Shown here: in pieces, positions 1 through 10,500 of the stretch | Numbering within the stretch: position 1 is the first letter of the stretch | Layout: every line of letters begins with the position of its first letter | Assembly: GCA_027625915.1 (NCBI GenBank) | Contig: JANTQA010000029.1 | Span: forward strand, 5,642,001 to 5,706,000 | From: Anaeramoeba flamelloides | Lineage: Eukaryota; Metamonada; Anaeramoebidae | Direction of reading: 5' to 3' | DNA length: 64,000 nucleotides | Made by a program: the position numbers and the translations under genes | Notes under the pieces: generated by a model | What the model was told of the DNA's origin: nothing | The model's input: only the letters and a program-made list of their open reading frames with translations | Database searches by the model: none

Positions 1-14
1 TTATCCCTATGCTT

Positions 15-540
15 TTGGGGTTTTCAAAATTTAAATGAATGGAGTAAAATCTATAGTTTTACTCAATTATTTTTAATCATAGAAAATACTGTTGAGATTT
101 TCTTGAGTTTTCTATTTGTTTGGATACTCAATATCTTTCACAAATAAAATGCAAAATTCGAGAAAAGTGCTATTAGCTTTTTTTTTATTATTGTTTTGAT
201 AAGACAGTAAATAGTCTTTTGAAACAAAATATGAATAAAAAAAAACCACCATTAGGTTTTCCAAAATTTAAAAAAATAGAGTAAATTTTTTTTTGATTTG
301 AATTTATTTGTTTGAATTCTGGAAAAGAGCCATTATCTTATCCAGAATTTTCTGTTTATTGGGAAAATCAATAGATTTTCATTAGATTTTTTTGAGTTTT
401 CTATTTATTTAGAACAATCTGAGATTTTACAAATAAAATAGAAAACCCCAAGAAAAGTTCAACAGTATTCACTGGGATTAAAAACAATTGAGTAAAATCT
501 TTAGATTTTCATCTATTCTTTTAAATTCTGGAAAAACAAC
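15..540. repeat. inverted-repeat element at window edge
   Basis: Sequence from about 15 to 170 reappears in reverse complement from about 380 to 540. The matching stretch includes AGTTTTACTCAATT and AATACTGTTGAGATTTTCTTG on the left against their complements on the right. The ends carry TTTTCCAGAATTTAAA-like sequence. Single arms with the same signature occur near 20,750-20,810 and 47,730-47,760. This looks like a MITE of about 525 bases with arms of roughly 150 bases. The left end is close to the window start, so the true boundary is uncertain. Confidence 0.55.
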
Positions 541-1087
541 AATTACTTTTCTATAATTTCAAAGAATAAAAAAAAAAAAAAAAAACTAAAAAAAAAAAAA
601 AAATAGTACAGTGAGATACTATATGTCACTCTACAGTACTCCCTGAACTTATGGTTTTAATTAGATATGTTTTTGAATCTTTTGTTGAACAAATTCAGTT
701 TCTGGAAATTCTCTCAAGGATAGGAATCGTTTCATAAATTGATAGATATTTTGTTCCAATTCCTATCTAGGTAGATTTTTTAGAATAGATAAAAAGATTT
801 TTATTAATTAGACATTTTCTTCAAACAGTTACATTTTCTATGAAGCATTATATGACTTTTTAATTATTATTACAACTTGGTGATTTTTGTAACTACATGA
901 GAATATGTTGAAGAATAAACAATATTATAGTTACAATAAATCTAACCCCAGCTTTCAGATTGAGAGTTTTGTGCTTGGCTATGGGCGGTTATGGATTCTC
1001 AAAAAACAAAATTTTTCTTTTATTTTCAATAATTTATTAAATGTCTTGAAATTTGAAAGATTATTTAATATTTTTTTAAAACAATAT

Positions 1088-1470
1088 TGAGAGTATAAAT
1101 AAAGAAGCTGCTATTATTTAAATAAGTTATTTGATAATATTTCTTAATTTTTTTATCTATACAATTTGTATTTGGAATTAGTTAGAATTGTTTGAAAATC
1201 GTATAAAAAAGTTTCAAAATCATAAGAAATCCGATTAGTCCTTTTCATTTTTTAGTTATTAAAAATTCACCAAAAGAGTTGTTATTAGGTTTTTAATTAT
1301 TAATTATAAATAATCAAATTAAAATAGTATTTCATGTGGTTTAAAGTTAAATTTTTGCAAGGTTTTAAAAAAGTAATTCATAAAAATTACAACTTATTGA
1401 TTTGATTTGTTTATATTTTTTTTTTGTGTAAAAAAATGAAAAAATTGTTAAAAACTTTTCAATGAATAAA
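1088..1470. repeat. dispersed repeat L, copy 1
   Basis: The stretch starting AGTATAAATAAAGAAGCTGC is clearly similar to 32,800-33,170 in the same orientation. Both share CTGCTATTATTTAAAT and TATTTCTTAATTTTTT and continue with weaker similarity for about 350 bases. I could not define terminal repeats, so the class is unknown. Confidence 0.5.
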
Positions 1471-1849
1471 ATAAATAATAAAGTTTTCAAAGTTGGACCT
1501 AATTATTTTATTTTTTTTTTATAAATTAAGTACATTTTTTATACTGAGATTATTTAAAAAAACAGTGTATTTATTTTCAAAATTTATTTTTGAATATTTG
1601 GTTTACAGGCAATAAAATTTCAATCTTCTTCCAGAGAAATTATTTATTTTGAAATGAATTAAATGCGATTCCAAAAATTTAGAATTGCCCCAAAATCAAA
1701 AATATGCAAAAATTAAACTGAATTTATTATATTTTCCAAACTTAATATACAATTACTTTAAGTAAAATAGTATTACTGTTTTTATAAGTAATCAATTTCA
1801 TCTAAATAAAATAAAAAAATATAAAACTAAAAAAAAAAATCATTGTGTC

Positions 1850-2210
1850 TAAAATAATGAAACAAGCTGGAACAAATAATGGGATTAGTTAATTTGTTGA
1901 AATTTCACAAAAAAAATTGATCGATCAAATGATCAGATATCTATCAAGTAATTGTATGTGATTTTTCAATTTAACTAACTCAACACTAACCTTCTATCAT
2001 ACCATTTAACTAGAAATTTCACATATCTAAAGAAACATATTACGTAATTGAAAAAAGGGAATGGAAAAAAAACAAAAAAGACAAAAAATGAAATATTTTG
2101 TAAAATCACACAAAAAAAATAGCACAATAATTGTAGTCACTGTTTTTACTTAACAACCTCTTGTTTTTTTTGAATTGTTCCAAATTTTGTATGGAATTGC
2201 AAGATCACAA
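1850..2210. repeat. MITE family J, partial copy
   Basis: This is homologous to the middle of the elements at 46,620-47,147 and 56,992-57,558. Shared blocks include ATCAAATGATCAGATA and TTTAACTAACTCAAC followed by an ACCTTCTATCAT-like segment. The 5' part of the family is not recognisable here, so the copy is truncated or diverged. Confidence 0.5.
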
Positions 2211-3015
2211 TTCAATAACTTTCAATTAAACAGTTTTTCAGAGAACGACTTTTTAAAAACTTACAATTTAAATATCTTTCCATTGTTAAGTTTTCATAAA
2301 AAGAGTTTCAGGTTTTGGAAAGCTTTAAAATATTTCTCTTTTGGCTAACTTTCAAAAATTTCAATTAAATTCAAAATGTTATATTTTATTAATTATTGTT
2401 GTTTTACCCTTTTTTCGGCTTATGATAAGATTGTATCAAGTATTTGAAATTTGAAAAAATATGAAAGAATATCAGAGACTGAAATCTTGCAGATTTCAAT
2501 CTGAAATTTCGAAAAAGTCTTGGAAGTATTTGTATGGATTGTGCTATTCTTGTTATGCAAAATTATTTCAAATTGAATGTTAAGTGGAGTACTCCTATTC
2601 TTTCAACAGTTTAAACTATGTATAAATTTTTCCAATTTAGTTTATTACAAAACCTTTCAATTTTGAAATTATTAAAAATGTAGAAAAAATTGATCAAAAT
2701 TTTAAAATAATAATTCTTTTCGGAAAAAGTCTAAAACGTGGGTATGGTATTGTAATACTTAGGTATTGATAATGTTTTTCAATTACAAGATCCTGGAACT
2801 GTATTTTTGAATTTTACTCACAAATTTATACGACAATGTATTTTTCGGTTTATTGCCCCTTAACTTGATAATTTAGAAAACTAATAAACATTCTTTTGTA
2901 TTTTTCAGCCTCTTTCGGAGAAAAAAAGATCACACAAACGTGAATAAGAAGAAATTAAATTCACTTCTTTGACATAATTTCACAAACAAAAAAATCATTT
3001 TTTTTAATAAAACAA
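2211..3015. other. AT-rich spacer upstream of SPP gene
   Basis: I see no gene, RNA or clear repeat here. The last 60 bases before the ATG at 3016 form the leader of the signal peptide peptidase gene, A-rich directly before the start (AACAAATG). Confidence 0.4.
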
Positions 3016-4356
3016 ATGATTATAGGACTAATTTTAATCTTTCTAAATGTTCTCTTCTGCCTAATTTATGCATCCAAAAAAAGCTATATACGATGGTTTA
3101 AAGAAAACAAGGGTCTCTCTGATGAGCAACAAATGAGGGATCCACCGTTTACCATCACAAATGCATTAATTTTTCCTGTCGTTGCTTCAATTTTTTTAAT
3201 TGTCTTATTCTTTTTCCTCAAAAAGATGGAGATTTTGCTCGTGATCTATATGGTTACCATTTCTTTCACTTCGTTAACACTAAACCTCAAATTTGTTCTT
3301 GATGAGAGGTTTGGGAAGCAAACATTAACAATCTTTAACAAAACGATGAGCAAAAGCAAATTTTATTCAATAGCGATCACAGTTCTTTTGATGCTTTGGT
3401 GGGTTTTTAAAAGCGACACTTGGCTTATCAATAACATCATTGGCACCTCTTTAATACTTTTGATCATCACAGTCGTTCGTATCGACACACTACGCACTGT
3501 TTCAACACTCTTCGTCTTATTGTTGCTTTATGATGTCTTTTGGGTTTTCATTTCTCCTTACTTGTTTTCAGAGAATGTAATGGTGAAAGTTGCACAATCA
3601 TCGGGTGCAAATTTTCAAGACAAAACAAGCCTACTAACGAAAATTATTCCAAATTTTCTTTTGAAAATTCTCCCAAACACATTAGAGATGCCCATAAAAC
3701 TTATGTTTCCAAAAAGCTTTTCAAAGAACTCTCAAGTTTTTATGTTAGGTCTTGGCGATATTGCAATACCAGGCTTTTTGCTTTCATTACTTTGGAGAAA
3801 CGATATGTTTTTAAAACACACCCAAGATCCAAACCAAATCCAAAACGGAAATGGAAACGGAAATGGAAATGGAAATGAAAATGGATATGAAAGCAAAAAC
3901 CAAAATAAGAGACATACTACGAGAAATCACCAAAGTAATTTAAATCAATTAGAGAAAGAAATCCAAAAAAAGAACGAACACAATTTGACATTAGATACAA
4001 ACGAAGATCATTTTAGTCAAAGTTCTTCGTCTGTGCCTGAACAAAAGTTGAGTGACTTAAGGCACTCAAATCATTTTTTAATAATGTTCATTACATATTT
4101 CATTTCCCTATTTTTATGTTTTGCAATTGCTCGAATATATGATTCGCCTCAGCCGGCTTTGTTATATATAGTCCCATTTATGTTAGCTGTATTGTATTGG
4201 CGTGCAAAAAATGATGAGAAACTTGCCTTGTTATGGAAAGTATCCCTAGATGAAATATTTAGTCAAAGATTCAATCCAAATCAAAATACAAATTTTAATA
4301 TTAATAATGAGAATGATAATAATAATCTAAATGAATTTATAGAATTGGATATTTAA
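3016..4356 (+). CDS. signal peptide peptidase family intramembrane aspartyl protease
   Basis: This is a single-exon gene of 446 residues. Presenilin-fold SPP enzymes cut type II membrane segments such as leftover signal peptides, normally in the ER membrane. The diagnostic motifs are present in order: YD with catalytic Asp173 (LLLYDVFWVF), GLGD with catalytic Asp248 (GLGDIAIPG), and the PAL motif at Pro380-Leu382 (QPALLY). Multiple hydrophobic segments flank these, and the N-terminus starts directly with a membrane segment (MIIGLILIFLNVLFCLIY). The protein is longer than the usual SPP of about 370-380 residues because the loop between the GxGD and PAL segments (about residues 270-355) carries an N/G-repeat and a polar, charged insert. 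The C-terminal tail is N-rich. The reading frame and both catalytic aspartates look intact, so it is probably active. Whether it is SPP or an SPPL paralogue cannot be told from this sequence alone. Confidence 0.93.
   Translation: MIIGLILIFLNVLFCLIYASKKSYIRWFKENKGLSDEQQMRDPPFTITNALIFPVVASIFLIVLFFFLKKMEILLVIYMVTISFTSLTLNLKFVLDERFGKQTLTIFNKTMSKSKFYSIAITVLLMLWWVFKSDTWLINNIIGTSLILLIITVVRIDTLRTVSTLFVLLLLYDVFWVFISPYLFSENVMVKVAQSSGANFQDKTSLLTKIIPNFLLKILPNTLEMPIKLMFPKSFSKNSQVFMLGLGDIAIPGFLLSLLWRNDMFLKHTQDPNQIQNGNGNGNGNGNENGYESKNQNKRHTTRNHQSNLNQLEKEIQKKNEHNLTLDTNEDHFSQSSSSVPEQKLSDLRHSNHFLIMFITYFISLFLCFAIARIYDSPQPALLYIVPFMLAVLYWRAKNDEKLALLWKVSLDEIFSQRFNPNQNTNFNINNENDNNNLNEFIELDI
3838..3890 (+). repeat. 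hexamer-like GGAAAT/C tandem repeat in SPP coding region
   Basis: Repeated GGAAATGGAAACGG-type units encode alternating Gly-Asn in the loop of the signal peptide peptidase. The frame is kept, as expected of an expandable in-frame microsatellite. Confidence 0.8.
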
Positions 4357-5164
4357 AATAAATAAATATTTCTTATGTTTTTGATTTCTTTTTTGATTTT
4401 TGAGAAACAAAAAAAAAATCTTTGAACAAAATAAAAGTCTTTTTAAAAAAGTGGTTACTCAAAGGTTTTCAAACGTAATAGTAAAATTAAAGACAAACTT
4501 CAAGAGATCTATTTTTAGGTTATATTAAAAAAAATTTTTCACACTTTTAACACGGCTTTACTAATATCTGAAATTTTTTTTTAAAAGTTCCGATTACACA
4601 CTATAATTCCAAGAAGGAATTTCGAAAAAAGTTTGGCATTTTTTTTTTCTCTATTCCAAATAATATTCTCTTTCAAGTTGTTTTATTTGTAAATTGGTAA
4701 TTTAAAATTAAGGGCCTAGTTATTTATCGTGGATTTGACTATACTCAAATAGTGACTTGATAACAGAAAAGGGAAATTGTGAAATTACCCTTCTTTTGAT
4801 TGACAAAATTCAAATAACAAAAAAAAACTTTTGAGAGGATCTTTCATTGGCAAAAAATTTAGAGAACAAAAAAAGAAAATTTGAGTAGATTCTCATTAGT
4901 TAAAAATTCAATTAAAAAAAAAATAAATTTAAAAGAATTCTCAATTTTAAAATAATCAAATTTCAAAAAAAAAAAATACTTGTTTCTTTTTTTAAATTTC
5001 CAAAGGGTTAAATTTCTTCAATTTAAAACTCATTGTTTTCTTGAAGTGTACAACAATTTGATTCAATTTCATCTTATTTGTGGTTAGATTGTACTTATCT
5101 ATATTTGATAAAGGGAAGGATTTTGTACCAATCTTTTGAATAAAAACACTTATTATAAAATAGT
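4357..5164. other. AT-rich spacer, no gene seen
   Basis: This is the 3' flank of the signal peptide peptidase gene, with AATAAATAAA directly after the TAA stop as a possible polyadenylation context. Nothing else can be supported. Confidence 0.4.
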
Positions 5165-5395
5165 GAAAAATGAAAAAAAAAAATCTTTGAGATCTCAAAA
5201 ATTACTTCAAGATCGACAATTCAAAATCGAATAGAGTTTTTTTCAAAATGATAAATCAAAACCATTCTATTGGAAATCGAGTGTCACGATTTGACACTTT
5301 TAATGAAAAATGTCCTCTTTTTTGATTTTTGATTTTTGGAGATAGATCGTATCACATATTGGTTCATTTTTGATTGGTTATTAAGCACTCATTAA
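5165..5395. repeat. MITE family G, copy 1
   Basis: This matches the reverse complement of 36,576-36,790. Shared blocks are GAGATCTCAAAAA, ACCATTCTATTGGAAAT, GAGTGTC and TTTTTGATTGGT. The GAGATCTCAAA motif recurs in inverted form inside the 36 kb copy, suggesting internal or terminal inverted repeats. Confidence 0.6.
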
Positions 5396-5577
5396 ATTAA
5401 AAAAGTTTTTATTTTCCTTTTAATATTATTATTTTTAAACCTAATGACCCCACCCTTAAGAGAAAGTTTAATATTAAATCGTTCAGAAACTATCTATATT
5501 CTGTTTCAGAATATATAAACCAAAATATTTCCAAAAAAAAGAAAAAAAGTATTTTTGAAGAAAAAGATGGACATCCG

Positions 5578-6009
5578 TTCCAAGGCTACCTTAAAATTCT
5601 AAATAAAACACAATTGATTTTTCTATTCAGATTTTCTATTTTCAAAAAATTTGGAAATAAGAGTCATTATTCAAAAAAAAATTTCAATAAATGAGCAATT
5701 ATTCAAATTTTTGGAAACACCAAATATAAAATTCAAGATCACATGAAACTTAAAAAATATTGGTCCAAAATGGCCCCAAAAAATATCAATATTGACTGAT
5801 CTTTATAAATTTACCTTTTTTGAACAATATTTTTTAAGTTTCATGTGATCTTGAATTTTATATTTGGTGTTTCCAAAAATTTGAATAATAGCTCATTTAT
5901 TGAAATTTTTTTTTGAATAATGACTCTTATTTCCAAATTTTTTGAAAATAGAAAATCTGAATAGAAAAATCAATTGTGTTTTATTTAAAATTTTATGGTA
6001 GCCTTGGAA
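5578..6009. mobile_element. foldback element with 185-base inverted arms
   Basis: The left arm (about 5578-5762) and right arm (about 5824-6009) are near-perfect reverse complements, separated by a unique loop of about 60 bases. The outer ends read TTCCAAGGCTACC and its complement GGTAGCCTTGGAA. The element is non-coding. No convincing target-site duplication is visible. The two arms differ at only a few positions, so the element is young or the arms are kept alike by conversion. A read-through transcript would fold into a long hairpin. Confidence 0.85.
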
Positions 6010-6514
6010 AGACTGTATGACAAATTTTTATAAAAAATTGACAATATGTGAAGGAAACAAAAGATTTTTTGAAATAATAAAATACAGTTAAATATTTTTT
6101 ATATTAATTTAAAAAACCATCTAAAAGAAAATTCACAATTTGAAAAATAGTCTTGTCTCAACTAGAAAATATCGAAAACTGTGTTGAAAATTAAAGTTGA
6201 AAATTTATAATTACTTACATCATATTTTTAAAAAAATGACAAAAGCATTTAATTTTTTCATAAATATTGTGAACAAAATTTTTTTCCGGGGATCCTTTTT
6301 GTAATTATTTAAATTTGATATTTCAAATTATACCAGAAAAGTACACAAGATACTTTAAAAATTTCTTTAAAAAAAGGATCGAAAATATTTTACCCAAGAA
6401 TTTATTTTCTTTCAAGTTATGATTTGTTATGTAAGAAATAGCCACAAGTTGAATAAATTAGCTAAATTAATAATCAGTAAATTAAGAAAAAATAATTTGA
6501 TCTTTAAATTATTA

Positions 6515-6971
6515 CCCTTTTGGGAAAAAAAGCACAACAATAACAAAAGTTCGAGAGTTTTTTAAATTAGGAACATAAAAGAAAATTCAAAGGCAGATCA
6601 ATTTATAAAAGAAAAAATAACCTTTTTAAAGACAAAATCAAGTATTCAACACAATGAAAATTTTTTTAATATTATCTTTTGGTGAGTTGGTTTTTCTTTG
6701 ATTGATAAATTATATAAAAATTGTTGAAACAATAATATTATTTTTGAGATCTCCAAAATCAGTCCAACGCTTTCAATAATGAAGTAGATTTATTTTTTTT
6801 TTTTGATCTAATTGAAAATAATATAATAGATTATTATTAGAAGTTAATACGTTTCTTTTGTTAATTGATTTTACTCTCCAGGAATCTGAGATTCTGTGAT
6901 TCTGTTAAGGTTTCCAATTAAAAAACCGTGTTTAACTTTTTTACTCCTATTTCACTTTTTTTCCCGAACTG
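6515..6971. mobile_element. Harbinger-like MITE family A, copy 1
   Basis: This 457-base non-coding element starts CCCTTTTGGGAAAAAAAG and ends in the inverted motif CTTTTTTTCCCGAACTG (allowing for local drift). It is flanked by TTA on both sides (6512-6514 and 6972-6974). The inside resembles the copies at 9.9, 12.3 and 35.6 kb, including TCTTTGATTGATAAAT and the CCAATTAAAAAACCGTG block near the right end. Confidence 0.8.
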
Positions 6972-6974
6972 TTA

Positions 6975-7585
6975 ATTACAATTTTGTTTAATAAAAATAT
7001 TTTATAATAATATTTTCCTGTTTTTATGAAAATAGATAAATCCCGTATTAAAATAAGAAGAAAGCAAAACAGGTAAATAAAGTTTAAATAAAACTTGCTA
7101 CAAATAATATTTATGTAAAAATTTTCTTGAGTGGATCCATAAAACAAATTCCATTGATATTGAAAAATTAAAAATTTGTTATCGAAAAATTAAAAAATTT
7201 GTTATCTGGTGGACAAAACATTTTTTTGGATGCAATTTATTCGAAAAATTATTTTATTTTAGACAATAAATCAAAACATAAGTTATTGACTAATATTAGT
7301 CAAAACAATATTCCGATTTATTAATTAAAATAAAGTTTAAAAAAAAGAAGAGGGAGGAAATATGTAGAAATTAGAAACAAAAATAAAAAATCAATAATTC
7401 AATACTGGTAATTATATTAAAATAATAACATAAAAATTATTTTTAATGAATTTCGTTTTATTTCAAATTCTCTAATTAAATCCTACATCACAATCAATCT
7501 GCCAACTTTACTTTTTGAAATAGCTAAAATGAAAATAATAATGATAATAAGAAGAAGAAGAATATATTTTCCCAGTGCAAATAAT
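6975..7585. other. AT-rich spacer between MITE and ERI1 3' end
   Basis: No gene was seen. A short imperfect tandem duplication of about 25 bases (AAAAATTTGTTATC repeated) lies near 7160-7205, and a GAAGAAGAAGAA tract lies just beyond the stop of the exonuclease gene. Confidence 0.4.
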
Positions 7586-10500
7586 TTAAATAAAAAACAT
7601 ATCATCATCCGAATCATCAAAATAATCTTTTTGAGTTGTACTTTTGCCAATTTTGGAAAGATGCTTTTGAAAATCAGAATTTTGTTGATAAATGGTTTTT
7701 GATGTATCCCAAAAGAATTTTTCGTTATTGTGGTTTTTTTTTTCTTTTAATAATTCTTCTTGCTCTTTTTGTAATTTTTTATTGAGGAGATCCCATTTTT
7801 TCCATTGCTTTGTGGGTTTCCAATCTGTTGAATCATCTTTTGAAAAAATTGCTCCATCAAGAATCATTTTGACAACAATTTTGGCTGTGTTTTTGCTATC
7901 GTCTAATCCTGAATGAAGACTCCCTTCACTTCTGATTTCCAAATATTCTAGCATGTGCATTAATCTTTTTCGTTTTTCATAGCCATAATGCCAACAAAAG
8001 ATTTTCTGCAGATCAATCCATTGATTGAAAATTTCTTCACGTTGTGTGATTTGTGAGCAAATTAATTGAGATGTGATTAATATTTTTAAATCATTATCAG
8101 AAACAGTTAAAAAGATCCAATCTTGAGTTTTCTCTTTTGATGAATTGATAAAGGAAATCGATTCCAGCCATGAATAAAATTTTTGAAGAACAATATCAAA
8201 GTTTTCACTTTCGTCAATTGTTTTCTTTTGAAAATTTTAGAAGAGATTTTATTTGGTTTATAAATGTTAATTTTTTATATAATAGTTTTTTTTTTTTTTT
8301 TATAAAATAATTGAAAAAGAGTTATTAAATATTTTGGTTTTTAAAAAAAAATTAATTATTATTTATTTTGTTAAGGATAAAACAATAATAATAAACAAAT
8401 AAATTATACAAACCTGTTGTATTCCAGTTAAATTTATGCAAAAATCATCAAGAACTGGCTGGTGTGTAGGTTTGGCTTTTCAATTATAAAAGAGAATATT
8501 TTTTTAATAAGAAAGAAAGAATTTTTTATTTTAAATTTTTTAATAATTAATCTATTACAGTTTTTCAAAAGGTAAGAAAAGTTTTCAATATTAACAGATT
8601 CTCTATTTTAAATTCATTTTAGAATGTAATATTGTAATTAGAAGTTTTTTACTCAGCAATTGGCAGTGTTGCGATGTATTTATATGAGGTGTAATTATTT
8701 TAAATTTACGTTATTTTTATTTTTGCTGACATTTTTATTTAAAATATAAGACAACAATTATTTTTTCAATTAATATTTCTTTATTTAAATCATTTTCCAT
8801 TCAAATGGGCCAAGTTGTATGGATTGAATTACATGTTTCTAAAGGGTTTGTATAGATATTAGAAGAAAAATTTATTTTGAAAATTTCAAAATTGGAATCA
8901 TTTTTACACATTTTTTTCTTTTTTTTTAGAGAGTTTTTTTTGATATGTAATTCATTTTCAAATTTTTTTTTTCTTCTTTTTTCGATCTTGCAAGAAAATT
9001 AAAATTTGCAAGATCGATAGTTACTTGGTAAAAACCTGTTATTCTAATGTTAATGAAACAGTGAAAATGATTGTAGAGAAATCATATTGATTTCTATTGG
9101 GGTTTTATTTGATTATCTTCAATTGAAGATCAAAATGAACCTTGTTGTTTTTCTCAATAGTGACACAAAGAATTTGGGTTTTGAAATTTTTTTAAGAAAA
9201 TCTATTGATTTTTTAGTTTTCTTTCAGATGGATATCAGCTATTCTTGGATGTGTATTATTCTGCTTATTTTCTTATTGTTCTTCATAGACCAATTAAAAA
9301 AATAATTGATATTTGAAAAAAATGTTGGTCACTTTTGAGTGGAAACAAATTTTATTTAAAATAAACTCTATTTCACTCAAAGGCGCCGAGATAAAATATG
9401 AAAATTTCGATTTTTTTTAAGAATCGACTAATTTAGGATTCATTAGAATGAAGAGAAATAATAAACTTTGGATTGGGGTTGATATTCATAAAAAGAAATA
9501 CCTGAACAAACTCTAAATTTTTGAAAAAAATAAAATGTTTTAAAAAATGTTGGGTCTCCTTTCATTGGAACATTTCTCAAATTTTTTGAAAAATTAAAAT
9601 TGTTGGCAATAAGATTTTTTATTGGTAAATATAATTCATTTTAAAAAAAAATACATTGTCTCAATTGATTGTTAATTGTTTATTTCACTTCAACTTTTCT
9701 TTTTTTTTTTATTATGGTATTGGAATTATAAATGGAAAAAATTTTTCACTTCTCTTTCCATCTTGTTCTTTTTGTCAATAGAGTTTCCAAAGAAGTAGAT
9801 TGTAAATTGTTGTTATCTCTAATTATTTGTTGGGTACTTTTTTTGTATTATATAAAAAGTGAACTAATAATCCTAAATGAAAGGAATATTTCAGAATTGG
9901 AAAAGGTTAACGAAAATGAACTGAAATTTTATCTCACCATTGTGGAAAAAAAGTGAAACAGGGAAAAAAAAAGTGAAACATAGTTTTTAATTGAAAACCT
10001 TAATAAAGCTTCAAAATAAGATCAATTAAAAAAATAAATAAATAAATAAAGACAAAAATTGAGGATTCAACACAATAACAGTTTTTTTAATACTATCGTT
10101 TGGTAGGGGTTTTTCTTTGATTGATCTCTTATTAAAAATTTGTTGAAAACAGTTTTTCTCATCCTACCTTTTGGTACCGGTTTATCTTTGATTGATCAAT
10201 TATTAAAAAAATGTTGAAAAAATAGACTATTTTTGCGGATCTCCAAAACCACTCAAAATATTTCAATAAGTAAATTTAAATTGTGTTTGTTAGATTGATT
10301 GGAAATAGTATAAGGGATTATTATTTGAAATTAATTATTTTCTTCTTTTAATTAGTTTTACTTTTCATTTTCAGGTTCTATTAAGGTTTTCAATTAAAAA
10401 ACTTGTTGAACTTTTTTTCCCGAACGGTCATTTAAATTTCGAAGAACAGTATTAATGTTTTGTAGTGTTCGTATTTAAATCATCAAAAAAACCAATCTCA

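Noticed and set aside
905-1090. 61-codon open stretch (+).
   Set aside because: F/N/K/L-rich composition expected by chance in this AT content; no domain, no splice partners.
9087-9956. Two open stretches (72 and 74 codons, +) between ERI1 exons.
   Set aside because: One lies inside a family D MITE; the other ends at the start of the family A MITE and has no coding character.
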